A stretch of 64,000 nucleotides of DNA from Sipunculus nudus (GCA_026874595.1 CM049319.1:59902917-59966916); one strand, 5' to 3'. Positions 1 through 10,892 are shown, counted from the stretch's first letter. The notes: generated by a model not told the origin, from the sequence alone. Program-made: numbers and translations.

Positions 1-461
1 GTTACAGGTATAGAAAACTGCTTAAACAGCTATGTATATACAGCTATATATATATATATATATATATATGGGTGTGTTTTTTTTTGTCCCTTTGCATTTA
101 AATATATGCAGTTTCTTCAATAAAGTCCTTTCGACTAACTAGATACTAGTTGCTGACCGAATATTAAAATGGTGGGGTTTTTTTTAATTTATAAATAAAA
201 ATATTATAAAAATTGTGAAAAACAAAAAAATCGGATATAGCTTTAGGGATAGATCTGTCCCTCGGACAGGTCAAGTGTATGAATCACTAATAAAATCATA
301 AATGGTATGTATACATAATAACATACAGAATAGATTTGGTGAGTAAAGTATTCGGACCACATACACTTGTAGCTGCGAGTGATAAGTTCGGACGATCATA
401 ATAACGGTCTTATTGACCTGTGTTGGATGATTCGTCAGTGGTTCCTGGACACACACGTGAA

Positions 462-491
462 GGGGATTCCCCCTGAACCTTGACCGCGTCA
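462..491 (+). promoter_or_regulatory. NF-kB-like palindrome followed by TGACCGCGTCA
   Basis: GGGGATTCCCC lies at 462-472 and fits the NF-kB/Rel consensus. It is followed by CTTGACCGCGTCA. The same order (GGGACTTCCC, then CTTTGACCCCGTCA) occurs at 3655-3685 upstream of the IL-17-like gene. No gene start is seen downstream of this copy. It may be a relic of a duplicated promoter. Function is inferred only. Confidence 0.35.
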
Positions 492-791
492 GAAGTAAAC
501 TCCAGGAACACATGATTTTATCTACGTTTATCGTCTTAAGCGAGTGACCGCTCCAGGCACATTCAATAGATAACCACACGTTCACGCTTCTTCCGTGTCC
601 GCCTGTTTGGGGTTTTAGTCCCTCTCAAAAGCCGTGAATCATTGCATTTCTCGCATACTTCTTCCTGTTAAGTACATACACACAGACACACCCACCTGCA
701 CACATACAGCCCCACAAACCCACATATAAATATATATTGAAACACATATATACACGTATATAAATATGTACTGATACAAAATTCATCATTC

Positions 792-879
<88 letters not shown>
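792..879. repeat. (TA)n microsatellite
   Basis: An almost pure TA run of about 88 bp, broken by a single CA. It directly abuts the tail side of a minus-strand SINE. Confidence 0.95.
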
Positions 880-880
<1 letters not shown>

Positions 881-1035
881 TAGAATACACAGTAAAGTCG
901 GTTCACTGACGATGGGAATCGAACCCTAGCCGTGACAACCCGATTACGTAGGCAATCGGAAAATTGGGCTGGTAAGCCTACTCTAGTCGTGATACAAGTT
1001 ATATCTAGGAATGTATCGCAGTGGTCTTGCATCAG
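880..1035 (-). mobile_element. tRNA-derived SINE (probable)
   Basis: On the minus strand, GGGTTCGATTCCC (914-926 region) matches an RNA polymerase III B box. About 45 bp upstream, TAGAGTAGGCTTACC resembles an A box. The tail runs into the TA microsatellite at 792-879. A true tRNA gene is unlikely because I cannot fold an acceptor stem or anticodon arm. Confidence 0.45.
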
Positions 1036-1539
1036 GTTGCATTCATATCATAATCTCAAATTTATGCTAAAAATAATGAATTTACACAATAGTATACATG
1101 TGAGCTCACAATCCAAACTGAAACACCGTCTCCATGGACACGGGTCATTTCCTATATCGCCTGCAAGCTGCCTGCGTCCTGTAACCCGTGCGGGCAGTGC
1201 TTGTATTCATGCGGTCATACATTCAACAAACACGCCAAAGGGTTTACCAAAGAGCTGGGTTAAAACGGACTTTTCTCGCTCATGTTTAGTATTATTAGAA
1301 AGTACACAAAAAATGCTAACGATTGGTCTGGTTTATGTTGATTGACAGTTTAACTGTAAGCCATGAAGCATTGTCAGAAATGACGAAAATATTTGCTTCT
1401 TCATTAATGCGTTCCTCAGACATAGATGTAATGACACTCTGGCGCTAGTAATCTGGTCGTAATACCAGAGGGTCGATATGATGCTAATCGAAACCATGAT
1501 CTTCCGATTTCCGGTCGGCTGTTTTAACCTATTCATTCA

Positions 1540-1541
<2 letters not shown>

Positions 1542-1598
<57 letters not shown>
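1542..1598. repeat. (TA)n microsatellite
   Basis: An uninterrupted TA run of about 57 bp following ATTCATTCATTC. It lies to the left of the 1782-1854 fold-back. Confidence 0.95.
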
Positions 1599-1600
<2 letters not shown>

Positions 1601-1781
1601 CAATAGATTATATGTTTGCAGAACGAATCCAATAGTGCTCTATTAGCGGGGTGCTAAGAGCTGGTACATAGTGATAATTTACGAAAATGTTCAGTTACAC
1701 ATTAACACGTGTTTTCATGCATCTGCAATCTTCAGAATTGATCTGTCAAAGGTTGGTACGGTTATGTAATCAAGTGTTGAT

Positions 1782-1854
1782 GCACTCAGCCATGGTCAGG
1801 TGGGAATGTTGAATCCTGATCCCCGAACATTCCCACCTGACCATGGCTGAGTGC
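1782..1854. repeat. Perfect 29-bp inverted repeat (fold-back)
   Basis: Arms 1782-1810 and 1826-1854 are exact reverse complements, separated by a 15-base loop. An outer, imperfect pair (TGATAATTTACGAAAA near 1671 and its complement near 1855-1870) extends the symmetry, so the region may be a small fold-back element. TA tracts bracket it at 1542-1598 and 1872-1950. Confidence 0.9.
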
Positions 1855-1871
1855 GTTTTCGTAAATTATCA

Positions 1872-1910
<39 letters not shown>

Positions 1911-1950
1911 TATATAAATATATATATATGTATATATATATATTGATATA
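1872..1950. repeat. (TA)n microsatellite, interrupted
   Basis: TA repeats with a few TG, AA and GA interruptions, immediately right of the fold-back at 1782-1854. Confidence 0.9.
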
Positions 1951-3213
1951 TATATGATGCGTGTCTGTGTCTAGGTGTGTGTGAAAAACATATCTAAAAT
2001 GTCGACCTGGAAGAAAATAAACCTTGGCGCTACTATGGGTAGCTCAGAAAAAAATATACGAAAATATTTGTCCCTACAATTAGACTGTTATGCAAGTGTA
2101 ATGACGTGCAAAGTTAATAGCTGTCACGGTATTTATGCGAGTCTTAAATTTATTGTTTTTATTTTTTTAATTGCAAATGCATGCTCTTTTACTATAGAGA
2201 TAGTAACTGAGATTATTAGAGAGATACAATCGTTCAGGGATCGCTGGAGGCCTTCGCCGTCGCCTTCAGATGAGCGATAATAGGCTAAGTATCTGGCGAC
2301 AGTGAAAGATTTTAGGGGCAAATCTGTCACAAATACCAGACGTGACTTGACGAAAAGTGAGTTTTTGAAAATCAACCATTTCCAAGATTTAACACAATGA
2401 CAGGGAAAAAAGAATAAGAAAAATAATATTCCGGACCCAAATATTGATATAAAAATGAATTCGATCATCAACCCCAGTAAGCCTTTTCTCCTACGAATTA
2501 GGCTAATACCATGAATTACTATGCATCTATATCTTAAGATGTGTTCAATTTGAATTTAAGAATGTAAGTAAAGTACGGGAGCAAAGTACATGAGCGAAGC
2601 GTGGAATATCTTAATATTAACTTATACCTCAGAGAGTCTGCATTTGGCACACTTGAGAAAAGATTTCAGATATTTTAATATTTACTGTAGGTTTAATCCC
2701 GGGAGGGGGGGGGGGCATTCCAAAGATGACCACATGCTACGTCCCGGTATGAACAAATGTGCTATAACAGCACATGAAACACTAATTCCGGGCTTATTTA
2801 CACTTGGATTACACCAAAATTATACTTTTTGGATATTTTTACATTACCAACATATATGACATATTTCTAGACATCAACGATACCCTTCTTCATATATCTT
2901 GCGTACACACACGCACAAAATCGAGAAATCAAGTATATTTATGAATAAATTTAGCACATGTGCTTTAATGACAGAAAAATAAGCGCTCATCAACATGGAA
3001 TATTTTAATATGAATCATGTATATGGCTACATATACATGAAACATATGATACATCTGTATAATATGATACATAATGTCCCTATTTTAATATTTCAATGAT
3101 ATCTTGGTATTTACATTTTAGTCGTTATAACATCTCATTGACTTTTCAAATACTCTATTACATGCCTTTGTAATACAATCTCACTTACACAATATTAAGC
3201 TGAATTTATTTTT

Positions 3214-3217
<4 letters not shown>

Positions 3218-3269
<52 letters not shown>

Positions 3270-3399
3270 GGTAGAGTTACCCTCAGGTGTAAAGTGCTCA
3301 CTGGCCTTAAGACAAGGCCAGAGCGATATTACGATAAAGAAAAACAACACTGTAAATTCAGTACAGACTGTGAATTTACAGTGTTGTTTTTCTTTATAG

Positions 3400-3444
<45 letters not shown>
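3218..3444. repeat. Perfect 27-bp fold-back bracketed by two TA tracts
   Basis: TA tracts lie at 3218-3266 and 3400-3444. Between them, arms 3334-3360 and 3371-3397 are exact reverse complements around a 10-base loop. A smaller palindrome, CTGGCCTT-AAGAC-AAGGCCAG, occupies 3301-3321. The layout matches the 1782-1854 fold-back but the sequence is unrelated. Confidence 0.9.
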
Positions 3445-3447
<3 letters not shown>

Positions 3448-3654
3448 CAATAATGTAACGTAAACCTTGGGAAAATGGAAAAACTTGTTATATCTGACTA
3501 TACTCAATAAAGTTCAAAGTGATCCTTGATTAAAAAAAAAACAGCAGTCATTTTACTCCAGTGTTGAAAAAGGCTATGGTGTATTATAGCCCAACAGTAT
3601 TTTATCGCCTTGATATATACTGTACGTTAAAGAGTACGGGAACACTCGCGATAA

Positions 3655-3664
3655 GGGACTTCCC
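3655..3664 (+). promoter_or_regulatory. NF-kB/Rel consensus site
   Basis: GGGACTTCCC is an exact fit to the GGGRNWYYCC Rel consensus. It lies about 210 bp upstream of the TATA box of the IL-17-like gene. A weaker half-match, CGGACTTTCC, is at 3813-3822. A Rel site is plausible for an immune cytokine promoter; binding is inferred. Confidence 0.5.
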
Positions 3665-3872
3665 ACTGCACTTTGACCCCGTCATCAAGCTGACACCGGT
3701 GACAGTTTTATGACCGCGTCTTCACGAGAGACTGTGTTTTCCGCGACTGACCAATCCCTCTCTAATGATAAAGCTAACATAAAAAAAAACATATGGCTTT
3801 CCCTTTCCGTTCCGGACTTTCCTCAGAATCTCTTTTATGCCATCATGGTCGGTAAATTTAGATTTTTGATGG

Positions 3873-3880
3873 TATATAAA
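3873..3880 (+). promoter_or_regulatory. TATA box of the IL-17-like gene
   Basis: TATATAAA lies 79 bp upstream of the first ATG (3959), which would put transcription start near 3905. A CCAAT motif is at 3751-3755. The order NF-kB site, CCAAT, TATA, ATG is that of a compact inducible promoter. Confidence 0.6.
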
Positions 3881-3958
3881 ACCTAGCATGGTTGGTCGTG
3901 CAGAACTAAAAAATCAGTGAAGACCATCGGCATAACAGTTTACAAGCAAAATTAAGAT

Positions 3959-3985
3959 ATGCTGTACAGAATGAACTCTACAATG
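3959..3985 (+). CDS. IL-17-like gene, coding exon 1
   Basis: Nine codons from ATG to a GTAGGT donor at 3986, phase 0. The exon supplies the n-region of the signal peptide. It is too short to be found by ORF length; the TATA box 79 bp upstream and the continuous signal peptide across the junction support it. A second in-frame ATG at 3971 is an alternative start. Confidence 0.65.
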
Positions 3986-6566
3986 GTAGGTCTAACAGCT
4001 TTCGATCTATTGCTGATAGTGTGATGTATTATTCCTTTATATATTTATACTATATTAATTTCAAAGGAAACATTTTAATATCATATTACTCATATCCTCT
4101 AATAATCATAAATAATTAAAATGAAACTCTGTTAAAGCTAAATTATAATAGTATTTTATTATATGCTAATCAATCTATCCATATTGTAGCATAGTACATT
4201 AACTTTAATATTTCAAAAAGAAAAATATTTTAACGTAGATGCTTTAAAGAATTATTACTCTGCTACCCATATATTTAAAGTATACTGTTAATGGACCATT
4301 ATCCCGATACAGTTTAACGATTATTGTTATCCTGGTCTATGACATATAGTTGGTATAAAAATGAATTAAATAACTCAAGAGATTTTAATCAAAGCGATAA
4401 ATACAAACCCAGAAATTAAATGTACGTGTGGCAAGAAACAGCAGAGTAAACTTAAGGCCACACCAGATATAAACTGTTTTACGGACTATGGGGTCAAACA
4501 TTGCAAAAGTAGTGGGCGAATCTTTATTTGGTTTGAAACTCTCAGGGAAAACACAGTTCTTGAAAAAAAAGCAACACAAGACAGAGACAGATTTCTATAA
4601 TGCTTGCATGATTTTGTAAGGACCATGGCAAAAAAAAAATCAATACAAAAGCTCCTGTAGACATATGAAATTTATTTTCTTTAGGGCGGGGGGGGAGGGC
4701 TTAAGGCAATATTTGATCCCATATTTAAACTTTTAACATTTCTATATTTTTCATGAAACCCTAATGACGTACCATCTTAAGCATATTATAGTCCCTTTCT
4801 TCAACTGGTGCTCATCACTATTTTCATATATATCTTACAAATTCTTATAAATATAGAAAAAATTATTGACATTGACCCTTACTTTACAGTTCTTAAGATG
4901 AGAATTACCACCATACTTAAAAAAACTATTTTTTTGTAAACAATTAGTTCAGTATCTAAAACATACAGTTTCCAAAATATTGATATTGATTGGATAAATA
5001 TATAAATATTTTTAAAAAGCTCGATCTGATATAAGCGCCACGAACATTATAGTATACATGTATATAGTCATCTATCAAAAGCCATCCACTTCAGCAAGAG
5101 AAGACAAGAAAGAACATCAGATACTAGTTTGAAACAAATATCTTCAATGGCCGGAGTGCTAGTACGATTCTGTTATATTCTCTTAAAAGAAATAAATCCA
5201 TTCAACAACCGTCAGTATAACTGACGACCACTGCTTTTCAAAATACCATCTCATCTTAAACCTTAACCAGGTGAAGTGTATACAAATACCAGGCCTTTTA
5301 AGCCCAAGTCACAAACAACCTAAGATTTTGACTGTCGTACGATTTCAGCAGGGCAACGACAGATGGAACCGTCCTAGGTCTTGGAGATTTTTTATAAAAT
5401 ATATGTTGAACGACGGTCGTGGGAATTGGTCATTGCTTTCTGAATCTAAGCGTACGCTCTTCCTACGACCGCTGTAAGTTAGAATTATATTCCAAAAGAC
5501 AAACCCACGGCGGTCACAGGAATGACTTACAACGGAGAACATTCGAAGACCGTCACAGGTAGAACGTGCGGCAATCGTTGGGCTGTCGTAGGAAAGTCCT
5601 GCTTCTTCGTAGGGCCTCAGATAAACAAAAAATCGTAAGATAGTCGTAGGTTTATCGCAACACAGTCGTAAGGCATCGAACAACGACCTACTAGAACGGC
5701 CTGACATGAAAAAAATAACCTGCGACGCTGAAAATAAATTTGAACATGTTCAAAATTCTACGACAAGGGTCTACGACAGTTTTTTTCCCGTCGCCAAATA
5801 CCTGAATTTCGTAAGACACACCCACGAATATCTTAGGAATTTCCTCAATTTTTGTCGTAGACCTGTCGTATATGTGTTGTGCGATGTATGTGACTCAGGC
5901 TTGACCTACATGTAATATCCGTTGCAATGCGTTATACTGCTTTCATACGTTCCGTCTAAGTACACCTCATGATCTATGTTTTTTTTTTGTCTTTGTTTGT
6001 AGATATGCAGTCTTGTATTACTGGCCGCCACGATGACCGGAAGTAATGGTGCCACCATCTGCGACGATCCCATGCAGACCGATCTTCATCAACATTGGAT
6101 CAACATTTATTTTGGGCATGACGATATGTCGCATCCATCTCACTTCATCCAGCCTCTGTACCGCAACATAATAGCAGATATGCTAAGTCACAGTTCAAGA
6201 CAATACTCCAATCACGTGCCTTTCACATCCGATTCCAGTAAAGAAAATAAATGCCCAAACAAACCAAGCCAACAGACAAATGACGAACTAGCACTAAGAT
6301 CGACCTGCCCTTGGTATTACGTCACCAACCATGACCAAGAACGCTACCCAAGGGATATGATGGAGGTAGAATGCGCATGCAGCGGCGCATGCTCCGGAGT
6401 GACGTCAACTTCCGGTCTTGCGCACTGTGAGAAAACCTACTACAATGTGCCTGTTCTGCGTAGAAGTTCATGTAACGAAACCAGTGGCCTTTATACATGG
6501 GAAGAGGGGTGGCAGCGCCTGGCAACCGCTTGCGTGTGTGCCAAGCGACCAGAGGCTTCCAGGTAG
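3959..6566 (+). CDS. Interleukin-17-like secreted cytokine (two exons)
   Basis: Joining 3959-3985 to 6003-6566 gives a 196-residue protein. Residues about 9-27 are a hydrophobic signal peptide spanning the splice junction, so the protein should be secreted. The IL-17 domain lies at about 110-190. It starts CPWYY, has an RYP motif, then a CxCxxxC cluster (133, 135, 139), Cys151, a VPVLRR strand with Cys166, and closes with CVC (186, 188). This cysteine layout is that of the IL-17 family, whose members are receptor-binding cystine-knot-like cytokines. The region before residue 110 is variable and polar, as is usual in mollusc IL-17s. A TATA box and NF-kB site lie upstream and a poly(A) signal 158 bp after the stop. 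Family assignment is strong; the exact subtype cannot be given. Confidence 0.85.
3986..6002 (+). other. Intron of the IL-17-like gene
   Basis: A GT-AG intron of about 2.0 kb ending in a T-rich tract and GTTTGTAG. The first 1.3 kb is plain AT-rich sequence. The rest (about 5330-5900) is dense in GTCGTA and its complement. Confidence 0.65.
5330..5900. repeat. Irregular GTCGTA/TACGAC-rich tract
   Basis: Motifs such as GTCGTAGG, TACGAC, GGTCGTGGG and GTCACAGG recur on both strands at irregular spacing of about 15-40 bp over 570 bp. This tract is far richer in CpG than its surroundings. Opposite-strand open frames here (for example 5345-5707) are a by-product of that composition. No TIRs or fixed period were found. 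Confidence 0.5.
6003..6566 (+). CDS. IL-17-like gene, coding exon 2
   Basis: The acceptor AG is at 6001-6002. The exon codes for the rest of the signal peptide and the whole mature protein, ending TAG at 6564-6566. All eight domain cysteines lie in this exon, so the domain is not split. Confidence 0.85.
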   Translation: MCSLVLLAATMTGSNGATICDDPMQTDLHQHWINIYFGHDDMSHPSHFIQPLYRNIIADMLSHSSRQYSNHVPFTSDSSKENKCPNKPSQQTNDELALRSTCPWYYVTNHDQERYPRDMMEVECACSGACSGVTSTSGLAHCEKTYYNVPVLRRSSCNETSGLYTWEEGWQRLATACVCAKRPEASR

Positions 6567-6723
6567 GCCTTGCAAGAGAGGACCCAAAGAGCGAATACTT
6601 CTAGCAAAGGTTGTAATATGCATAATCTTTATCTACATATCCCTATCCAGAACATAGTATAAGACTCAGGAAAACTATTAAACCCGCGCCATCAGGTATC
6701 AGCGCAGTGACAGTTTATTGATG

Positions 6724-6729
6724 AATAAA
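6724..6729 (+). terminator. Poly(A) signal of the IL-17-like gene
   Basis: AATAAA 158 bp past the stop codon. It is the first canonical signal downstream. Confidence 0.55.
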
Positions 6730-8490
6730 GAGACAAAACAATATCCCGCTTTATTATCGGGATAAGATAAGGTTGTGTTCACCGCGAAATTAGAAAAGAC
6801 CCATAAATTAGGTAGGCGGCATTACCTGCCACATAGTGTTGCAATATAATCATACAGCCTGTCTTATAAGCTTTACCGACTCATGAGCTGCCAGTTTAAA
6901 CTGTAATCACTTATTTATTTGCCCTAATATACCTAAAAATACAAAATCTGTTCTGCAATTTATGGAATATTCTATATCATAAAGAAAAGCGACTTAAGAG
7001 AAACCGACAAGGCAAAATGAATCGACATGGTTACTAATGTTTGACATGGCATGAAAATGGTGTGGCTGATTTGATAATATTTAAATGATTTTTACCTCAT
7101 ATTCTGCATGAGATTCACCCCAGTCCTGCTCTCTCTAAGTTGTGGCGTAATAGACCTTTTCCACCTCACCAGCGTCACCTCTCGGGAACGACTGATACTA
7201 AGTGTTCGGGTCTGTTATACTTAAGAAAATACAATTATTTCTTATCATTTAAATTATAAAAGATAAAATTTCTATCTTATCTACAAGGGCGAGGTTCACA
7301 CCGGAGATTCTGGGTCATATTCAATTGTATTTAACAAAGTCATAATGCTGACTCCAGGAACCTGAACATAGCAGACGACTGATACGCGCAGTGCGCATGC
7401 TCGTGGAAAAGGACTATTTAGTCCACATTTTGCCTGCATATTAAAAAATGTAAAAACCTATATTTAGTTCGTTTTTGAAGATAATTAAAATATTCAAAAA
7501 GTATATGAAACTTCAGGACACGACCTATCGTATGATGTAATTTAATTTTCTTACTAGTTATTTAAATTTTTTTCTTATATACCTACGCTGTGAAAGCCTC
7601 TTCATATATTTACGCCTCATATACCGTTTGATGAGATTCAGTCCATCTCTCAGGCGCTATATCGCATTAAAGCAAGCCTATATATTTGTTCTTACCGTCC
7701 ATACGCCATGGTGTTTACCGGATTTTTTTAAATTGACATGGTAGTTTATTTAACTAACATATTAAGCAGATCAAAAGTTCAAACTATCGGACACTGAATT
7801 TTTACACAGGGCTGATATGTAAAAGAGGATGTTTATTTTATGTTATGTATAATATTTATACAATTTATATTAAAATATTTATTAATTATTTTGCACCATC
7901 TGTTTCACAGTTTAATTCTAATAAATAATCATCAACACTGCCAGCTCTTAAGGTGCGAACACTGTATATTGTTAGCAAGTGATGAAATGTATTCTAGAAT
8001 ATATTTTGTACGCGATGTTGCATATGTGATATATACATGTACCTTTATTCGAGGAAACAGAGTTCAAACCTATTATAAATCGTTGTTTTTATTTAGTATC
8101 TGTATCAGTGTTTCAAGAGACTATTTTATCCACTCAAATCCAATGTCCTATACTATAATTTGCGGATGAGGGCGCGGTCATCCCTAGAGCGTATCCACGG
8201 ATTCTACTTTGAGATACGGGTCTAATGGTCACCAACTCTCTCTGGAGACAGAGTCACACTGTCCTTGGAGTACTTTCTTCTAGTGTTTCCGTACCTTTAT
8301 CAAACTCTGACCTCGCAAAACTTTCAAAACCACTCTTGGGGAGTGGAGGTGCTGCTATTATTCGTACAGATTAAATCGTGGATGTCGAAACTCACGTGTC
8401 AGAATTCAGGGTACTCCACTGGTTCAGATAATTGTGATTTGTGCCCGAGAATCTGAGGCATAGTAGCAACACACAAACTTGTTAATTAGG
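6730..8490. other. Intergenic, no gene seen
   Basis: AT-rich sequence with one small inverted-repeat element (7148-7420). The open frames in 7840-8456 show no domain, no codon-like pattern and no splice context. Confidence 0.5.
7148..7420. mobile_element. Possible short inverted-repeat element
   Basis: TAATAGACCTTTTCCAC at the left and GTGGAAAAGGACTATTTA at the right are imperfect inverted repeats about 270 bp apart. There is no coding capacity and no clear target duplication. Confidence 0.35.
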
Positions 8491-9430
8491 TACAATGAAA
8501 CCTTACCTAACGACCACCTCAGTTTAGAGACCACCTCAAATTTACGACCATATTTTCACGGTCTTAATTCTATTTTTCCTCTTTATATTAGACCTCGCTT
8601 GACGATGTTACGGAACCTAATATCAACAGATCACGTGTGCGTGATGAACATAAATTTTGTAATGGAGAAAAAAATCAGATTCTGTAACACTAGGCTGCGT
8701 GAAACGTCTAGGGGAATAAAAAAAGTCAGTGTTTTTGGTTAACAAATAACTATAATTTATTCTTAAAACAACCCTAACATTAAAATACACTAATTCAATA
8801 CAATTACACAGTACAACAACAGTATGACAGAAAATCAATATAATCACACAGCCTAATAAACAAAGTGCACAGTACCTGGATACCACTACTGTCACAGCGA
8901 CAAGTCCTTTGAAATGTATAAGCCGGATGAATAGTTCACACAAATCTTCTCAGAGAATAACAGTCCAACGTAAACTTTTGTAACAATCCCGAAAGTAAAC
9001 TAAAGACCAAATAAAATTCGTCACAAATTCAGAAGAAAAATAAAAAATTGCCGCACTTATCGGAAAAGGTCCCACAAACTGACTTACACGCCTCTTTGTC
9101 CGCTGAAATATTCTCCCACCTCTCTCCCGGCTACAAAACACAGCCTCTATATATAACTTTTCACCTCAAGCCGATAACTTTCCATTTCTCGAACAATCTA
9201 AAGAACCTAACACAATAAACACGCTCAAAGAACATACTACAACAAATGTGGATTATACCGAGCCTGCAACATCCGGCCAGGCGAGGCCGCTACAACACGA
9301 GCTACGCAGGGCACACGAACCAAATGTAACAACACATTGAGCACCCCTGCGCACAATAAAAGACCACTTCAAAAATGCGACCCCTAAATGGAAGTCCCAT
9401 TGTGGGTCGTAATGGCAAGGTTCCACTTTA
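8491..9430. mobile_element. MITE with GAAACCTT-type ends, split by an LTR
   Basis: Left end TACAATGAAACCTTACC and right end (reverse complement) TAAAGTGGAACCTTGCC match at 13 of 17 positions. Inside are GACCACCTC-type repeats also seen in the elements at 44,767 and 49,937. The middle of this copy (8606-9331) is unrelated and looks like an inserted LTR. Confidence 0.5.
8606..9331 (-). mobile_element. Probable solo LTR
   Basis: The 726-bp block begins TGTTAC and ends GTAACA, the TG...CA inverted ends of an LTR. Read on the minus strand it has a TATATATA promoter-like motif (around 9150) and a downstream AATAAA (complement of TTTATT near 8758). No internal retroelement sequence is attached. The flanking pentamers (GACGA, ACACA) do not match, so exact borders or the solo-LTR reading are uncertain. 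Confidence 0.45.
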
Positions 9431-10185
9431 CCTCCTTGTCACGCGGAAATAGTAATTAGACATCTATTCCCATGTGTGTACTGGTCATATAACGTGCTAT
9501 GGTGATATCAAGAGCCTTTATTAGCAAAGCATTTGTAAACAAACGCGACCATGTAAGCTGGGCCAAAGCGATAACACCCCGGCTTGACGAAATATTTCCG
9601 ACTTGTTTTATGCTGGAATTAGGAAGTTGGCGTATAATCAAAGGAATGTATCACATTTGGATAAAAAAGCACCTGGCAGAGGAGGGCGGATAGCGAGGCT
9701 GGCAAATGAACGAGGTTAATAAGTAGTAAGGAAATCGGGACTATGTCATTTGATGGCGGTAGGCGAGGTTGGCGGATGAACTGGGGGCGAATGAAAGAGG
9801 TTAGACTGAATATAATCTTTATAGTTTTTATTATTGGACGGCTCGGGTCCAAGTCCGATCCTGACAAAGAGAACTAGAGTCCAAATCCGGACTCATGTCC
9901 ACTATCACTGAGTAATATACAGAAAAGTAGTGTATCTGCTCGAACACCATCAAAGAGTGCCACGTGACTTAATATTCCCAAGTAACCTACAAATACTGTC
10001 ACTAAGGTAACATAAGCGTCCAGTCGATGTCGAAACAAGCAAACATCACCCCGAAGCCCGCAGCTAGCCATTTTGGTTGTAGCCGGCAACAACGTAACAG
10101 TATTTTCTATATTTTGAAACAGTGGTGTAGACGTGTCCACACGATCCGTGCACGAGTGCTTCTCGCTTCCGGATCCAATCCGAGA
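9431..10185. other. Intergenic, no gene seen
   Basis: Contains a short GGCGGATGAACGAGG-like duplication near 9700-9790, and near 9841-9900 degenerate relatives of the downstream minisatellite. No supported exon. Confidence 0.5.
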
Positions 10186-10795
10186 CCTTCAATTTCAAGT
10201 CCAGTTCTAGCTTCTTCAAGTCCGAGTCAAGATCCTTCAATTTCAAGTCCAGTTCAAGCTTCTTCAAGTCCCAGTCAAGATCCCTAGAGTTCAAGTCCCA
10301 GTCAAGATCCCTCTAGTCCAAGTCCCGGTCAAGATCCCTCGAGTCCAAGTCCCAGTCAAGATCCCTCGAGTCCAAGTCCCAGTCAAGATCCCTCGAGTCC
10401 AAGTCCCAGTCAAGATCCCTTGAGTCCAAGTCCCAGTCAAGATCCCTCGAGTCCAAGTCCCAGTCAAGATCCTTCGAGTCCAAGTCCGGGTATAGATCCC
10501 TCGAGTCCAAGTCCGAGTCAAGATCCCTCGAGTCCAAGTCCGAGGTAAGATCCCTCGAGTCCAAGTCCCAGTCAAGATCCCTCGAGTCCAAGTCCCGGTC
10601 AAGATCCTTCGAGTCCAAGTCCGAGTATAGATCCCTCGAGTCCAAGTCCGAGTCAAGATCCCTCGAGTCAAAGTCCAAGTCAAGTTCCTTCGAGTCCATG
10701 TCCGAGTCAAGATCCCTCGAGTACAAGTTTCAGTCAAGATCCCTCGAGTCCAAGTCCCAGTCAAGTTCCCTCGAGTCCAAGTCCCAGTCAAGTCA
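10186..10795. repeat. 27-bp minisatellite, about 22 copies
   Basis: The unit reads roughly TCAAGATCCCTCGAGTCCAA plus GTCCCAG (27 bp). The first 100 bp carries an older, longer version with TTCAATTTCAAGTCCAGTTC. Because 27 is a multiple of three, several frames stay open and give nonapeptide repeats (DLDSRDLDS-like on the minus strand). I read these as a by-product of the tandem repeat, not as a gene. Confidence 0.9.
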
Positions 10796-10892
10796 TAGCT
10801 TGGCTCATATGACTATTCGTGAGCCCCCTCATGATCACCCATCTTTAAAGATTCAAAGCAGTCGAAATGTTCTCATAATTAAATATTTACCC

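Larger units (their letters stand above)
1..3640. other. Intergenic repeat-rich region upstream of the IL-17-like gene
   Basis: No convincing coding exon is seen. The stretch is AT-rich and holds TA tracts (about 45-69, 792-879, 1542-1598, 1872-1950, 3218-3266, 3400-3444), one tRNA-like SINE, two perfect fold-backs and a GGGGATTCCCC palindrome near 462. The short open frames here lack splice context or recognisable domains. Confidence 0.6.

Noticed and set aside
914-985. tRNA gene suggested by a B-box match
   Set aside because: No acceptor stem or anticodon arm could be matched; the context is that of a SINE.
10291-10791. 166- and 137-codon frames of TWTRGIL or DLDSRDL repeats
   Set aside because: They arise because the 27-bp minisatellite unit is a multiple of three; no promoter, splice site or flanking coding sequence supports a gene.
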